From: Nonomuraea sp. NEAU-A123
GTDB taxonomy: Bacteria; Actinomycetota; Actinomycetes; Streptosporangiales; Streptosporangiaceae
Assembly (NCBI RefSeq): GCF_018603905.1
Contig: NZ_JAHFZZ010000002.1
Location: 310,001 to 374,000, forward strand
Length of the DNA stretch: 64,000 nt
Reading direction: 5' to 3'
Shown in pieces: positions 7,729 to 15,771 of this stretch (within the stretch, counting starts at the first letter, position 1; each line of letters begins with the position of its first letter). Made by a program: the position numbers and the translations under genes. The notes beneath the pieces were generated by a model, which saw only the letters and a program-made list of their open reading frames with translations, made no database searches and had not been told where the DNA came from.

Positions 7729-8648
7729 GCAGGGCCGAGGAGTTCGAGGAACTGCGGCCGCTGCTGTTCTCGATCGCCTACCGGATTCTCAGCAGTGTCA
7801 GCGAGGCCGAGGACGCGGTTCAGGAGACGTGGCTGCGCTACGAGGCCTCCCCGACACAACCCGCGTCGGCCAAGGCGTTCCTGTCGGCCGTGGTCACCCG
7901 GATCGCGATCGACGTGCTGCGCTCGGCGCGCGTCCGGCGGGAGGAGTACGCCGGGCTGTGGTTTCCCGAGCCGCTGCTGACCGATCCGTATGAGGACCCG
8001 GAGCGGTCGGCGGAGCTGGCCGACTCGGTGTCGATGGCGGCCCTGCTGCTGCTGGAGCGGCTCAGCCCGCTCGAGCGGGCGGTCTTCGTGCTGCGGGAGG
8101 TGTTCGGGTTCGGCTTCGGTGAGGTCGCATCGGCGGTGGGGCGCTCGGAGGCGGCGTGCCGCCAGCTCGCCGTGCGGGCGCGCCGCCACATGGATGCCGG
8201 CGGCGCCCGGTTCGAGGCCGACCGCCGGGAGCGAGAAGAACTCGCCGGGCGATTCTTCGAGGCCTTCCGGGAAGGCGACGTGGACGGGCTGCGGGAGCTG
8301 CTGGCCGCCGACGTGCAGATGGTCGGCGACAGCGGGGGCAAGGCCCCGCTGTGGGGCAAGGGCGTCGTCGGCGCCGAGAACGTGGCCCGGATGCTGGCCG
8401 CGATGGTCGCGCCGTTCATCGCGATCGGCGGGGTCGTGGAGTCGCACGAGGTGAACGGCCAGCCGGGCGCGATCTTCCGCGACCAGGACGGCAAGGTCGT
8501 CAACACCTGGACGCTCGACGTCCTCGACGGGCAGATTCAGATGATCCGCGCGGTGATCAACCCCGACAAGCTCGGACACCTGGGCCCGGTGGCGGACGCC
8601 TGGGCGGTCGTTCGCGACACGAACCAGGCTCGCCGGTCCACGGATTGA
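7725..8648 (+). CDS. ECF41-type RNA polymerase sigma factor (SigJ-like)
   Basis: A 307-residue protein. The GTG start at 7725 overlaps the epimerase stop and follows AAGGAGGAG. Sigma-70 region 2 is at about residues 8-75 (LLFSIAYRILSSVSEAEDAV, QETWLRY) and region 4 at about 105-160 (LSPLERAVFVLREVFGFGF, EAACRQLAVRARRH). A C-terminal SnoaL-like domain of about 130 residues follows, which is the hallmark of ECF41. The regulatory motifs of that group are present as DSGGK (a variant of DGGGK) and INPDKL near the C-terminus. In this group the fused domain replaces an anti-sigma factor. The nearby promoter pair fits the ECF41 consensus, suggesting autoregulation. Confidence 0.9.
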   Translation: MSRAEEFEELRPLLFSIAYRILSSVSEAEDAVQETWLRYEASPTQPASAKAFLSAVVTRIAIDVLRSARVRREEYAGLWFPEPLLTDPYEDPERSAELADSVSMAALLLLERLSPLERAVFVLREVFGFGFGEVASAVGRSEAACRQLAVRARRHMDAGGARFEADRREREELAGRFFEAFREGDVDGLRELLAADVQMVGDSGGKAPLWGKGVVGAENVARMLAAMVAPFIAIGGVVESHEVNGQPGAIFRDQDGKVVNTWTLDVLDGQIQMIRAVINPDKLGHLGPVADAWAVVRDTNQARRSTD

Positions 8649-8770
8649 CCGCAGGCGCTGACCTGCGCAAGCAGTTGATGTGGCGGCGTCACGGACGACT
8701 GCCGCCAGGCACGACGGTGTCACTCATCGCATTGCTGGAACCACCACCACTGAAAGAACGGAATGGCATC

Positions 8771-9607
8771 ATGAGCAAGGTCTGGTTCGTCACCGGTTCG
8801 TCGCGCGGCTTGGGCCGCAGCTTCGTCGAGGCCGCCCTGTCTCGCGGCGACAAGGTGGCCGCGACCGCCCGCAACACCGAAAGCCTCGATGAGCTGGTCG
8901 CCACCTATGGCGACGCGGTGCTTCCGCTGGAGTTGGACGTGACCGACAAGGCCGCCGTCTTCGACAGCGTCAAGCGGGCCAAGGAGTACTTCGGCCGCCT
9001 GGACGTCATCGTGAACAACGCGGGTCATGGCCTGTCCGGCGCTGTGGAGGAGCTGACCGAGCAGCAACTGCGCGACCAGTTGGAGACCAACCTGTTCGGC
9101 CCGGTGTGGGTCGTCCAGGCAGCGCTGCCCCACCTGCGCGAGCAGGGCGCAGGGCACATCATCCAGATCTCCTCGGTCGCCGGCGTCTCCGCGTTTCCGC
9201 TCGGCGGCGCCTACTGCGCCTCCAAGTGGGCTCTGGAAGGTCTGAGCGAATCCCTCGCCCAAGAGGTCGCCGGCTTCGGCGTCAAGGTGACCGTGGTCGA
9301 GCCCGGCTCCTACGCCACCGGCGCGAGCGCCGGCGCCGTCCAGGCCGAGCCCGACCCGCTGTACGACGGTCTGCGCGAGGGCTTCGCCGCGTACGCCGAG
9401 ACGCTGGACGTCGGCGACCCGGCCGCCGCGGGCCGGGCACTGCTCAAGCTCGCCGACACCGACGACCCGCCGCTGAGGGTGTTCTTCGGCACCCAGGGCA
9501 ACCCGATCCTCCAGCAGGTCTACGCCGACCGGCTCAAGACCTGGGCCGACTGGCAGGACCTCTCGGTGGAAGCACACGGGCACACCCCTGCGGCTCCGGC
9601 GGTCTGA
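8771..9607 (+). CDS. Short-chain dehydrogenase/reductase
   Basis: A 278-residue classical SDR. The ATG at 8771 begins MSKVWFVTGSSRGLGRSF with the TGxxxGxG cofactor motif. NNAGHG follows at about residue 80, then the catalytic Ser in IIQISSVAGVSAFP and the YxxxK active site in YCASKWALEGLSESLAQE. The C-terminus is of the type seen in SDRs acting on retinol- or steroid-like substrates, but the substrate cannot be read from sequence. It lies 122 bases after the sigma factor with no clear ECF41 promoter of its own, so it may be read through from the upstream operon or have its own promoter. Confidence 0.88.
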   Translation: MSKVWFVTGSSRGLGRSFVEAALSRGDKVAATARNTESLDELVATYGDAVLPLELDVTDKAAVFDSVKRAKEYFGRLDVIVNNAGHGLSGAVEELTEQQLRDQLETNLFGPVWVVQAALPHLREQGAGHIIQISSVAGVSAFPLGGAYCASKWALEGLSESLAQEVAGFGVKVTVVEPGSYATGASAGAVQAEPDPLYDGLREGFAAYAETLDVGDPAAAGRALLKLADTDDPPLRVFFGTQGNPILQQVYADRLKTWADWQDLSVEAHGHTPAAPAV

Positions 9608-9666
9608 CCCAGCCTGTGGGAAGCGCAGACCACGTCCCTTTTGAGCACAAGTAGGAGATCTTCACC

Positions 9667-10506
9667 GTGATTCTGGTAACGGGTGGCACCGGTAACGTCG
9701 GCGCCAACGTCGTAGGCCAACTGCTCGACGCGGGTGAGAAGGTACGCATCATCACCCGCGACCCCGGCGGCCGTTCCTTTCCCGACGGCGTCGAGGTCGT
9801 GCCCGGCGACCTGACCCGGCCCGACACCCTGACGGAAGCCCTGTCCGGCGTCGAGCGGGCATTCCTGTTCCCCGTCTTCAACGCCGTCGACGGGTTCCTC
9901 GATGCGGCGCGGAAGGCCGGTCTGCGGCATGTCGTGCTGCTGTCCTCATCGACCGTCACGTTCCCCACGCCCGGGTGGATCGGCGAACAACACCTGCGGC
10001 TGGAACGGGCCGTCGAAGCGTCCGGGCTGCCGTGGACCTTCGTGCGCCCCGGCGCGTTCATGACCAACGACCTCGTCTGGGCGCCTCAGATCGCGGGCGG
10101 CGAGGTCGTCCGCGGGGTGTACGGCAGTGCCGCACTGGCTCCGATCGACCCGCGCGACATCGCCGCGGTCGCCGTCCACGCTCTGCTCGATCCGCGTGCC
10201 GGTGAGGCGCACCTCCTCACCGGGCCGCAGTCGCTGACCCAGATCGACCGGGTGCGGATCATCGCGGAAACGATCGGACGGCCGTTGCGGTTCGAGGAGC
10301 AACCCCGAGAACAATTCCTGGAGCAGATGCTCCACCACGGAATGCCCGCACCGGTGATCACCGAGCTCGTCGACGGGCTCGCGGCAAGGGTCGGCAAGAC
10401 CGACCCAGTACTGCCGACGGTCGAGGAAGTCACCGGACGACCGGCTTTCACCTATGCCCAATGGGTGGCCCACCGCGCCGCGGACTTCGGCTCGACGCCG
10501 GCCTGA
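9667..10506 (+). CDS. NAD(P)H-binding NmrA-family protein
   Basis: A 279-residue atypical SDR from the GTG at 9667, preceded by a GTAGGAGAT ribosome site. The N-terminal motif ILVTGGTGNVGANVVGQLL binds the dinucleotide, RIITRDPGGRSFPDGVEVVPGDL follows, and the FVRPGAFMTND region is typical of NmrA/quinone oxidoreductase 2-like proteins. Such proteins sense or use NAD(P)H and often act on quinones. It lies 59 bases after the preceding SDR in the same direction and may be co-transcribed with it. Substrate unknown. Confidence 0.85.
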   Translation: MILVTGGTGNVGANVVGQLLDAGEKVRIITRDPGGRSFPDGVEVVPGDLTRPDTLTEALSGVERAFLFPVFNAVDGFLDAARKAGLRHVVLLSSSTVTFPTPGWIGEQHLRLERAVEASGLPWTFVRPGAFMTNDLVWAPQIAGGEVVRGVYGSAALAPIDPRDIAAVAVHALLDPRAGEAHLLTGPQSLTQIDRVRIIAETIGRPLRFEEQPREQFLEQMLHHGMPAPVITELVDGLAARVGKTDPVLPTVEEVTGRPAFTYAQWVAHRAADFGSTPA

Positions 10507-10551
10507 CGGCGAGCGCCCCGGCTGTGCGTCTCCGAGCGCATGGTCGGGGTA

Positions 10552-11061
10552 TCAGCTGAGGGTGAGTTCGTACTCAACCTGCTCGATCGGGTTGCCGTCC
10601 CCGAAATCGTGCCCGCGCACCGTACCCGACTCGGTGAAGCCGCTCTTGGCGTAGAAGCGGCGTGATTGGGGGGTGTCGCGCAGCGTCCACAGATGCACCC
10701 CGCCGAAGCCGTCCTCGCGCAGCCTGCTCAAGGAAGCGACCATCAGGGCGCCCGCGCTGCCGGTACCCCACGCGTCCGGGTGGCTGTAGAAACCGAAGAG
10801 TTCCGCCCATCCCGGCCGCGTCGGCGAGGAACCGAAGTAGGAGAAGGTCAGCGGTCGTCCGGCTAGCGCGGCGAGCAGGAGGGTGTCCTTCCTGTTGGCG
10901 AGCATGTCGTGCCACTTCCCGCGCCGGTTTCGTACCGCTTCGGCGAAGAACGTCGGGTCGAAGAAGTCGATGTAGGCCGCCTTCCAGGACTCCGCGTGGA
11001 TCTCGCCCACCACATCCCCATCACCCGTGGAGGCTTGAAATATCGCGAAGTTCTCTGCCAC
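10552..11061 (-). CDS. GNAT family N-acetyltransferase
   Basis: About 169 residues. I chose the GTG at 11061 because the family begins close to GEIHAESWKAAYIDFFDP; the much longer frame upstream overlaps the MarR gene and is not family-like. The acetyl-CoA binding region is present (FYSHPDAWGTGSAGALMVAS with the modified Q/R-x-x-G-x-G/A loop), and the C-terminal strand contains RRFYAKSGFTESG. This is typical of small-molecule or peptide N-acetyltransferases with unknown acceptor. It is transcribed toward the end of the NmrA-family gene (convergent). Confidence 0.8.
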   Translation of the reverse strand: MAENFAIFQASTGDGDVVGEIHAESWKAAYIDFFDPTFFAEAVRNRRGKWHDMLANRKDTLLLAALAGRPLTFSYFGSSPTRPGWAELFGFYSHPDAWGTGSAGALMVASLSRLREDGFGGVHLWTLRDTPQSRRFYAKSGFTESGTVRGHDFGDGNPIEQVEYELTLS

Positions 11062-11141
11062 AAGATCGGTCTTTCTCGTTGAGATGCGGAGCTGAGTCAG
11101 CCCTCTAATGCATTTATCCCGCAATAGCGATACATATGCAA

Positions 11142-11600
11142 CTAGGTGAGGGGCTGCGCGCGTACGAGGGCGGTGGCGAGCTCGGTGAGCTGGGTGCGCT
11201 GGGCGGCGGTGAGGCGGCGCTCGATGAGCCCGGTGATGCGGCGGCTCATCTCGGCGGCGCCACGTTCGGTGAGCTGCCTGCCGAGAGGAGTGAGCGAGAC
11301 CAGGACGGCGCGGCCATCGTGAGGCGAGGGCGAGCGCTGGACCAGGCCGCGCTTCTCGGCGCGGCCGACCAGGCCGGTCATGGAGGATTTGTCCAGGCCG
11401 AGGTGGCCGCCGAGTTCGAGCATGCCGGCCTGCCGGTCGCGCAGGATGCCCAGCAGCCTGATCTGGATGATCGACAGATCGTACTCGGCACCGACGGCGG
11501 ACATGATGCCCTGGGTCAGGAAGGACAGCTGCACCAGGGCGTCCACCGTGTTCAGGGGCTGGTCGTCGGTGAGCCCTGCCGGGGTGGAGTCGGTGGTCAT
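11142..11600 (-). CDS. MarR family transcriptional regulator
   Basis: A 152-residue regulator from the ATG at 11600. The winged helix lies at about residues 50-110 (LSIIQIRLLGILRDRQAGML, LGLDKSSMTGLVGRAEKRGL and the wing RSPSPHDGRAVLVSLTPLG), flanked by dimerisation helices at both ends. It is divergent from the quinone-reductase-like gene at 11693. The 92-base gap between them carries two copies of a palindromic site, so it probably represses both genes and is released by an aromatic or oxidised ligand, as is common in the family. Confidence 0.9.
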   Translation of the reverse strand: MTTDSTPAGLTDDQPLNTVDALVQLSFLTQGIMSAVGAEYDLSIIQIRLLGILRDRQAGMLELGGHLGLDKSSMTGLVGRAEKRGLVQRSPSPHDGRAVLVSLTPLGRQLTERGAAEMSRRITGLIERRLTAAQRTQLTELATALVRAQPLT

Positions 11601-11619
11601 GGGACCAGCTTACTTGACC

Positions 11620-11667
11620 TAGTACGTGCCACAAACTACATTCAAAAGTAGTACGTGCCACAAACCA
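11620..11667. promoter_or_regulatory. Two palindromic MarR operators
   Basis: Site 1 at 11620-11638 reads TAGT-AC-GTG-C-CAC-AA-ACTA, a palindrome with matching 4- and 3-base blocks. Site 2 at 11649-11667 is the same except for one base in the last block (ACCA). The sites start 29 bases apart, close to three helical turns, so dimers would bind the same face. They sit between the divergent MarR and oxidoreductase starts. Confidence 0.75.
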
Positions 11668-11692
11668 GATCTTCACCCCCGGGAGAACCCCC

Positions 11693-12652
11693 ATGCACGC
11701 CGCAGTCGTCCGCTCCTTCGACACCCCGCCCCGCTTCGACACCTTCCCGACCCCCACCGCCTCGGGAGAGCACGAGATCCTGGTCGACGTTCTGGCGGCG
11801 GGCCTGCACCCGCGGGTACGCTCGGCCGCCGACGGCAGCCACTACACCTCCGACGGCACCCTGCCGATGATCCCCGGCGTCGACGCGGTCGGGCGCACCC
11901 CAGAGGGCGAGCTGCTTTACTTCGTCGCCCCTGACACCGCGCTGGGCACCATGGCCGAGCAAGCCGTCGTCGACCGCCGCCGGGCCATCACCCTGCCGCC
12001 CGGCACCGACCCGGCCGCAGTGGCCGCAGCCATGAACCCCGGCATGTCCTCCTGGGTCGCGCTGCGCCGCCGTGTCTCCTTCCAGCCCGGTGGCTCCGTC
12101 CTGGTCATGGGTGCCACCGGCAACGCCGGACAACTCGCCGTACAGATCGCCAAACACCTCGGTGCCGCCCGGGTGGTCGGCGCCGGCCGCGACCCGCGAC
12201 GCCTCGATCTGCTGAAGAGCCTCGGAGCCGACGAGGTGGTCAGTCTGGACAGTGACGATGACGACGTCGCCGACCGGCTCGGGCGGGCGGCCGCGGACGT
12301 CGACGTCGTCATCGACTATCTGTGGGGCCGACCCACCGAGCAGGCCATGCGCGCGCTGCTGACCGCCCGCGCCGACCGTTCGAAGGCCCTGGCCTGGGTT
12401 CAGATCGGCTCCATGGCCGGCCAGGACATCACCCTGCCCTCGTTCCTGCTACGCGCCGCGAACCTGACCATCATGGGCAGCGGCCAGGGCTCCGTGACCA
12501 CCGCCGGCATCCTCGCCGAACTGCCGTCCCTCGCCGAGGAGATCGCCTCCGGCAGCCTGGCCGTGGACCCCCTGCCCGTGCCGCTGGACCAGGTCGAGCA
12601 GGCATGGAACACCCCGGCCGCCCCCGGCCAGCGCGTCGTGCTGACGCCCTGA
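11693..12652 (+). CDS. Quinone-oxidoreductase-like zinc-independent MDR protein
   Basis: A 319-residue medium-chain dehydrogenase/reductase from the ATG at 11693. The N-terminal GroES-like domain (VLAAGLHPRVRSAADGSHY, then PMIPGVDAVGRT) lacks the structural zinc cysteines. The Rossmann domain has the NADPH motif VLVMGATGNAGQLAVQIAKH. This is the quinone oxidoreductase/NADPH:enone reductase type, reducing quinones or enones. Its promoter region carries the MarR operators, which suggests induction by an electrophile or aromatic compound. It meets the convergent GNAT gene with no gap. Confidence 0.85.
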   Translation: MHAAVVRSFDTPPRFDTFPTPTASGEHEILVDVLAAGLHPRVRSAADGSHYTSDGTLPMIPGVDAVGRTPEGELLYFVAPDTALGTMAEQAVVDRRRAITLPPGTDPAAVAAAMNPGMSSWVALRRRVSFQPGGSVLVMGATGNAGQLAVQIAKHLGAARVVGAGRDPRRLDLLKSLGADEVVSLDSDDDDVADRLGRAAADVDVVIDYLWGRPTEQAMRALLTARADRSKALAWVQIGSMAGQDITLPSFLLRAANLTIMGSGQGSVTTAGILAELPSLAEEIASGSLAVDPLPVPLDQVEQAWNTPAAPGQRVVLTP

Positions 12653-13339
12653 CTACGCCCCAGCGGCACTCAACCAGCGAGTAGCCGTGCTCGCGGGCCG
12701 GACGCCCTCGTCGCCGGTCGGTGTGCAGGGCAGGCGCATCAGCAGGCCGTCGCAGTGGCAGGGCGAGCCGCACCGGTGGCAGTGGCAGTCGCCCGCGACT
12801 GAAGCCTGTTCCCAGTATCGGCGGACGGTGGCCACCGGCTCCCACCCGGCGGTCTTCAGCACGCCGTCGCCGCATGCCGGACGGTCGCGCAGCCACACCA
12901 TGGCGTACGCCTCGGTACACCGCTCCCTCAGCCAGGCCGTGCGCTGGACGGCAAGGGCGGTGCCGAGGCCGCCACGGCGCATCGACGGCACCACGGCCAT
13001 GGCGCTCAGGATGCCGACCCGGCGTCCGTCGGCCGACGGCGGCGCGGGGGAGAGGGTTCCGTCCGGCATCGGGGCGATGAACGCGCGATATCCCTCGTCG
13101 TCGACCACCCGGGCCAGGGCCGCCCCCACCGGCGTCATCGATCCCGGCGGGAAGGCCGCCAGGAACTGCACCGTCTGGTCATCGCGCATGTGCCGCAGGA
13201 GCCAGCCGACGGTGAGCACGCCATGGCCGAGAGCGGCGTTGACGACGGCGGCGGCCGCCGCCACCCCCCGCTCGTCGCCGGGATGAAGCCGGGCGACGAA
13301 CCACGCGGGATCCGTCGACGGCGAAGGAATGCGAGTCAC
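12653..13339 (-). CDS. GNAT N-acetyltransferase with C-terminal Cys/His-rich tail
   Basis: A 228-residue protein from the GTG at 13339, which follows ACGAGGAAC. The GNAT core is at about residues 60-175: ILSAMAVVPSMRRGGLGTAL is the acetyl-CoA pyrophosphate-binding segment and VLKTAGWEPVATVRRYW follows. After the core comes a compact cluster, DCHCHRCGSPCHCDG, with six Cys and three His within about 15 residues. This looks able to bind metal, probably zinc, and is not part of the basic GNAT fold. The acceptor is unknown. It is divergent from the TetR gene at 13451 and may be its target. Confidence 0.78.
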   Translation of the reverse strand: MTRIPSPSTDPAWFVARLHPGDERGVAAAAAVVNAALGHGVLTVGWLLRHMRDDQTVQFLAAFPPGSMTPVGAALARVVDDEGYRAFIAPMPDGTLSPAPPSADGRRVGILSAMAVVPSMRRGGLGTALAVQRTAWLRERCTEAYAMVWLRDRPACGDGVLKTAGWEPVATVRRYWEQASVAGDCHCHRCGSPCHCDGLLMRLPCTPTGDEGVRPASTATRWLSAAGA

Positions 13340-13376
13340 GTTCCTCGTTATATCCGGCTGCCGTGCTCGAATTCAG

Positions 13377-13413
13377 GTGAACGGAATTCACGTATCTCCA
13401 ACATAGTACTATG
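13377..13413. promoter_or_regulatory. Two palindromes in the GNAT/TetR divergent gap
   Basis: GTGAA-CGGAA-TTCAC at 13377-13391 and the perfect 12-base palindrome CATAGTACTATG at 13402-13413 lie between the divergent starts at 13339 and 13451. GAATTC also recurs at 13369, 13384 and 13426. This AT-rich patch is the only one nearby and probably holds the promoters. Either palindrome could be the TetR operator. Confidence 0.55.
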
Positions 13414-13450
13414 ATTAGAGTGGTTTGAATTCTGATTCGGGAGAGATGCG

Positions 13451-14032
13451 ATGCGGCAGAACCCGGCACGACGGGCGGCACTCCTCGACGCGGCCATCGA
13501 GGTGCTGGCCCGCGAGGGAGCGCGCGGGCTGACCTTCCGTGCCGTGGACGTCGAGGCGCAGGTGCCCAACGGCACGGCCTCCAACTACTTCAACAACCGC
13601 GACGACCTGTTCACCCAGGTCGGCCACCGCTTCTACGAACGGCTGGAGCCCGAGGCGGGCAGGGTGGCCGCCGCGCTGGAAGGGCCGCGCGACCGCGACC
13701 GGGTCACCGAGCTCATGCATGAGCTGGTGGAGCGCGTCAGCCACTTCCGCTCCGGCTTCCTGGCCCTGCTGGAACTCCGGCTGGAGGCCACCCGCCGCCC
13801 GGAGCTGCGCCGCCTGCTCACCGAGCGCATCCGCGCCGACGTCGACGCCAACATCAGCTACCACACGCAGTCCGGCCTGCCCGGTGACGCGACCACGGTG
13901 GTCCTGCTCTACCTTGCGCTGAACTGGCTGATCCTGGAACGGCTCACGCTGCCCGACGTCTTTCCCGAGAGCCAGATCCACGATCTGGTCACCGACGTGG
14001 TCGAACGCGTCCTGCCGGGCCCCGGGCGTTAG
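13451..14032 (+). CDS. TetR/AcrR family transcriptional regulator
   Basis: A 193-residue protein from the ATG at 13451 with a GGGAGAG site upstream. The helix-turn-helix is at residues 7-55 (ALLDAAIEVLAREGARGLTF, then QVPNGTASNYFNNRDDLF). The C-terminal all-helical ligand domain follows and is of the type in which VLLYLALNWLILERLTLPD forms the last helices. It probably represses itself and the divergent GNAT gene via the palindromes in the gap. The ligand is unknown. Confidence 0.88.
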   Translation: MRQNPARRAALLDAAIEVLAREGARGLTFRAVDVEAQVPNGTASNYFNNRDDLFTQVGHRFYERLEPEAGRVAAALEGPRDRDRVTELMHELVERVSHFRSGFLALLELRLEATRRPELRRLLTERIRADVDANISYHTQSGLPGDATTVVLLYLALNWLILERLTLPDVFPESQIHDLVTDVVERVLPGPGR

Positions 14033-14098
14033 CCGATCACCATCACCTGCGGGCCACTGGCAGACTGAGAGCGGCGGGCCCGATGACGAGGAGGACCG

Positions 14099-14437
14099 AT
14101 GCGTTACGTGCTGATGCTGTGCAGCGACGTCTCCGACGAGACGGTCGCCGGCCAGGATCCGGACATGGTCGGGTGCGGCGGCTGGACCGAGGACATGGAG
14201 CGCCGCGGGATCCTGCGGGGCGCGACGGGACTGCGGCCCAGCAGCGACGCGACCACCTTGCGCGTACGGCGTGACGAGGTGCTGCTGACCGACGGGCCGT
14301 TCGCCGAGACCAAGGATCAGATCGGCGGGTTCAGCGTGATCGACTGCGCCGACCTCGACGAGGCCATCGAGCTGGCCGCCGCCCATCCGTGGGCGCGCGT
14401 GGGACAGATCGAGATCAGGCCGGTCTGGCAACCGTGA
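14099..14437 (+). CDS. YCII/DGPF-domain protein, ECF42 partner
   Basis: A 112-residue protein from the ATG at 14099 behind GAGGAGG. It has the YCII-related ferredoxin-like fold with the signature LLTDGPFAETKDQIGGF and the C-terminal strand VGQIEIRPVW. DGPF proteins are the near-universal neighbours and targets of ECF42 sigma factors, and this gene overlaps the sigma gene downstream by GTGA. Biochemical function is not established for the family; a catalytic His/Asp pair is known in the parent YciI family. Confidence 0.9.
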   Translation: MRYVLMLCSDVSDETVAGQDPDMVGCGGWTEDMERRGILRGATGLRPSSDATTLRVRRDEVLLTDGPFAETKDQIGGFSVIDCADLDEAIELAAAHPWARVGQIEIRPVWQP

Positions 14438-15669
14438 CGGACCAGGTCGCCGCGGCGGTCGCGACCGCGTTCCGGGCGGAGTGGGGGCAGGTCGTCGCCA
14501 CGCTCATCCGGATGACCGGCGACTGGGACCTGGCCGAGGAGTGCGCGCAGGACGCGTTCGCCGCCGCGCTGGAACGCTGGCCGCGCGACGGGGTGCCACG
14601 GCGGCCGGGCGCGTGGCTGACCACGACGGCCCGCAACCGCGCGCTCGACCGGCTGCGCCGCGAGGCCGTCGGGGCCGAGAAGCTGCGGCGCCTGGCGGTG
14701 CTCGACGCCCCCGACAGCGAGGAGGGCGGCGACGAGAACGGGGTGGGCGATGACCGGCTGCGGTTGATGTTCACCTGCTGCCATCCCGCGCTCGGCCTGG
14801 AGGCGCAGGTCGCGCTGACGCTGCGGACACTGGCGGGGCTGACGACGGCCGAGATCGCGCGGGCGTTCCTGGTCACGGAGCAGACGATGTCCAGGCGCCT
14901 GGTCAGGGCCAAGACGAAGATCCGCAACGCGGGCATCCCCTACCGGGTGCCGCCCGCCCACCTGCTGCCCGAGCGTACGACGGCCGTGCTGGGCGTGCTG
15001 TACCTGCTGTTCAACGAGGGGTACGCAGCCAGCGAGGGCGCCGACCTGGTACGACGGAACCTGTGCGGTGAGGCGATCCGCCTGGCCAGGGTCCTGGCGG
15101 CGCTGATGCCCGGCGAGCCGGAGATACGGGGGCTGCTGGCGCTGATGCTGCTGCACGACGCCCGGCGAGCCACCCGGGTGGACGCCTCCGGCGTGCTGGT
15201 GACCCTCGAACACCAGGATCGCACCCGCTGGGACCCCGGCGAGATCGCGGAGGGCACCGAGATCCTCGAGCGGGCGCTGCTCGAGGGCCGTCCCGGCGCG
15301 TACCAGGTGCAGGCGGCCATCGCGGCCTGCCACGCGAGCGCGGCCAAGGCCGCCGACACCGACTGGGCGCAGATCGTCGCCCTGTACGACCGGCTCGCGC
15401 TGCTGGTCCCCTCACCGGTGGTACACCTCAACCGGGCGGTGGCCGTGGGCATGGCCGAGGGGCCGCCGGCCGGGCTGGCGCTGGTGGACGCCTTGGCGGA
15501 GTCGGGCGAGCTGGACGGCTACCACCTGCTGCCGGCGACGCGCGCCGACCTGCTGCGCCGCATGGGGCGCGACGGCGAGGCGGCCGACGCCTACCGGCAG
15601 GCGCTCACCCTCGCCGCCAACGACTCCGAACGCCGCTACCTGGCCGGACGGCTCGCCGAGGTCACCTGA
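14434..15669 (+). CDS. ECF42-type RNA polymerase sigma factor with TPR-like C-terminal domain
   Basis: A 411-residue protein from the GTG at 14434 overlapping the DGPF stop. Sigma region 2 is at about residues 10-80 (ATLIRMTGDWDLAEECAQDA, then RRPGAWLTTTARNRALDRLR). Region 4 is at about 120-175 (LGLEAQVALTLRTLAGLTTA, TEQTMSRRLVRAKTKI). A long helical extension follows, containing VLGVLYLLFNEGYAASEG and AEIRGLLALMLLHDARRATR-like repeats, the diagnostic TPR-type tail of ECF42. In this group the tail, not an anti-sigma factor, is needed for activity. The signal is unknown; the DGPF gene is the likely target. Confidence 0.92.
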   Translation: MTDQVAAAVATAFRAEWGQVVATLIRMTGDWDLAEECAQDAFAAALERWPRDGVPRRPGAWLTTTARNRALDRLRREAVGAEKLRRLAVLDAPDSEEGGDENGVGDDRLRLMFTCCHPALGLEAQVALTLRTLAGLTTAEIARAFLVTEQTMSRRLVRAKTKIRNAGIPYRVPPAHLLPERTTAVLGVLYLLFNEGYAASEGADLVRRNLCGEAIRLARVLAALMPGEPEIRGLLALMLLHDARRATRVDASGVLVTLEHQDRTRWDPGEIAEGTEILERALLEGRPGAYQVQAAIAACHASAAKAADTDWAQIVALYDRLALLVPSPVVHLNRAVAVGMAEGPPAGLALVDALAESGELDGYHLLPATRADLLRRMGRDGEAADAYRQALTLAANDSERRYLAGRLAEVT

Positions 15670-15771
15670 CGATCCTGGGGGGTCGAGCATGTGCCTGCCG
15701 GTGGGTGTCCGTTCTGGCCCGCCCCGTTCGTCGGTGCAGTGAGATGACCGGCAACGGAAAGAAGGACCCTC

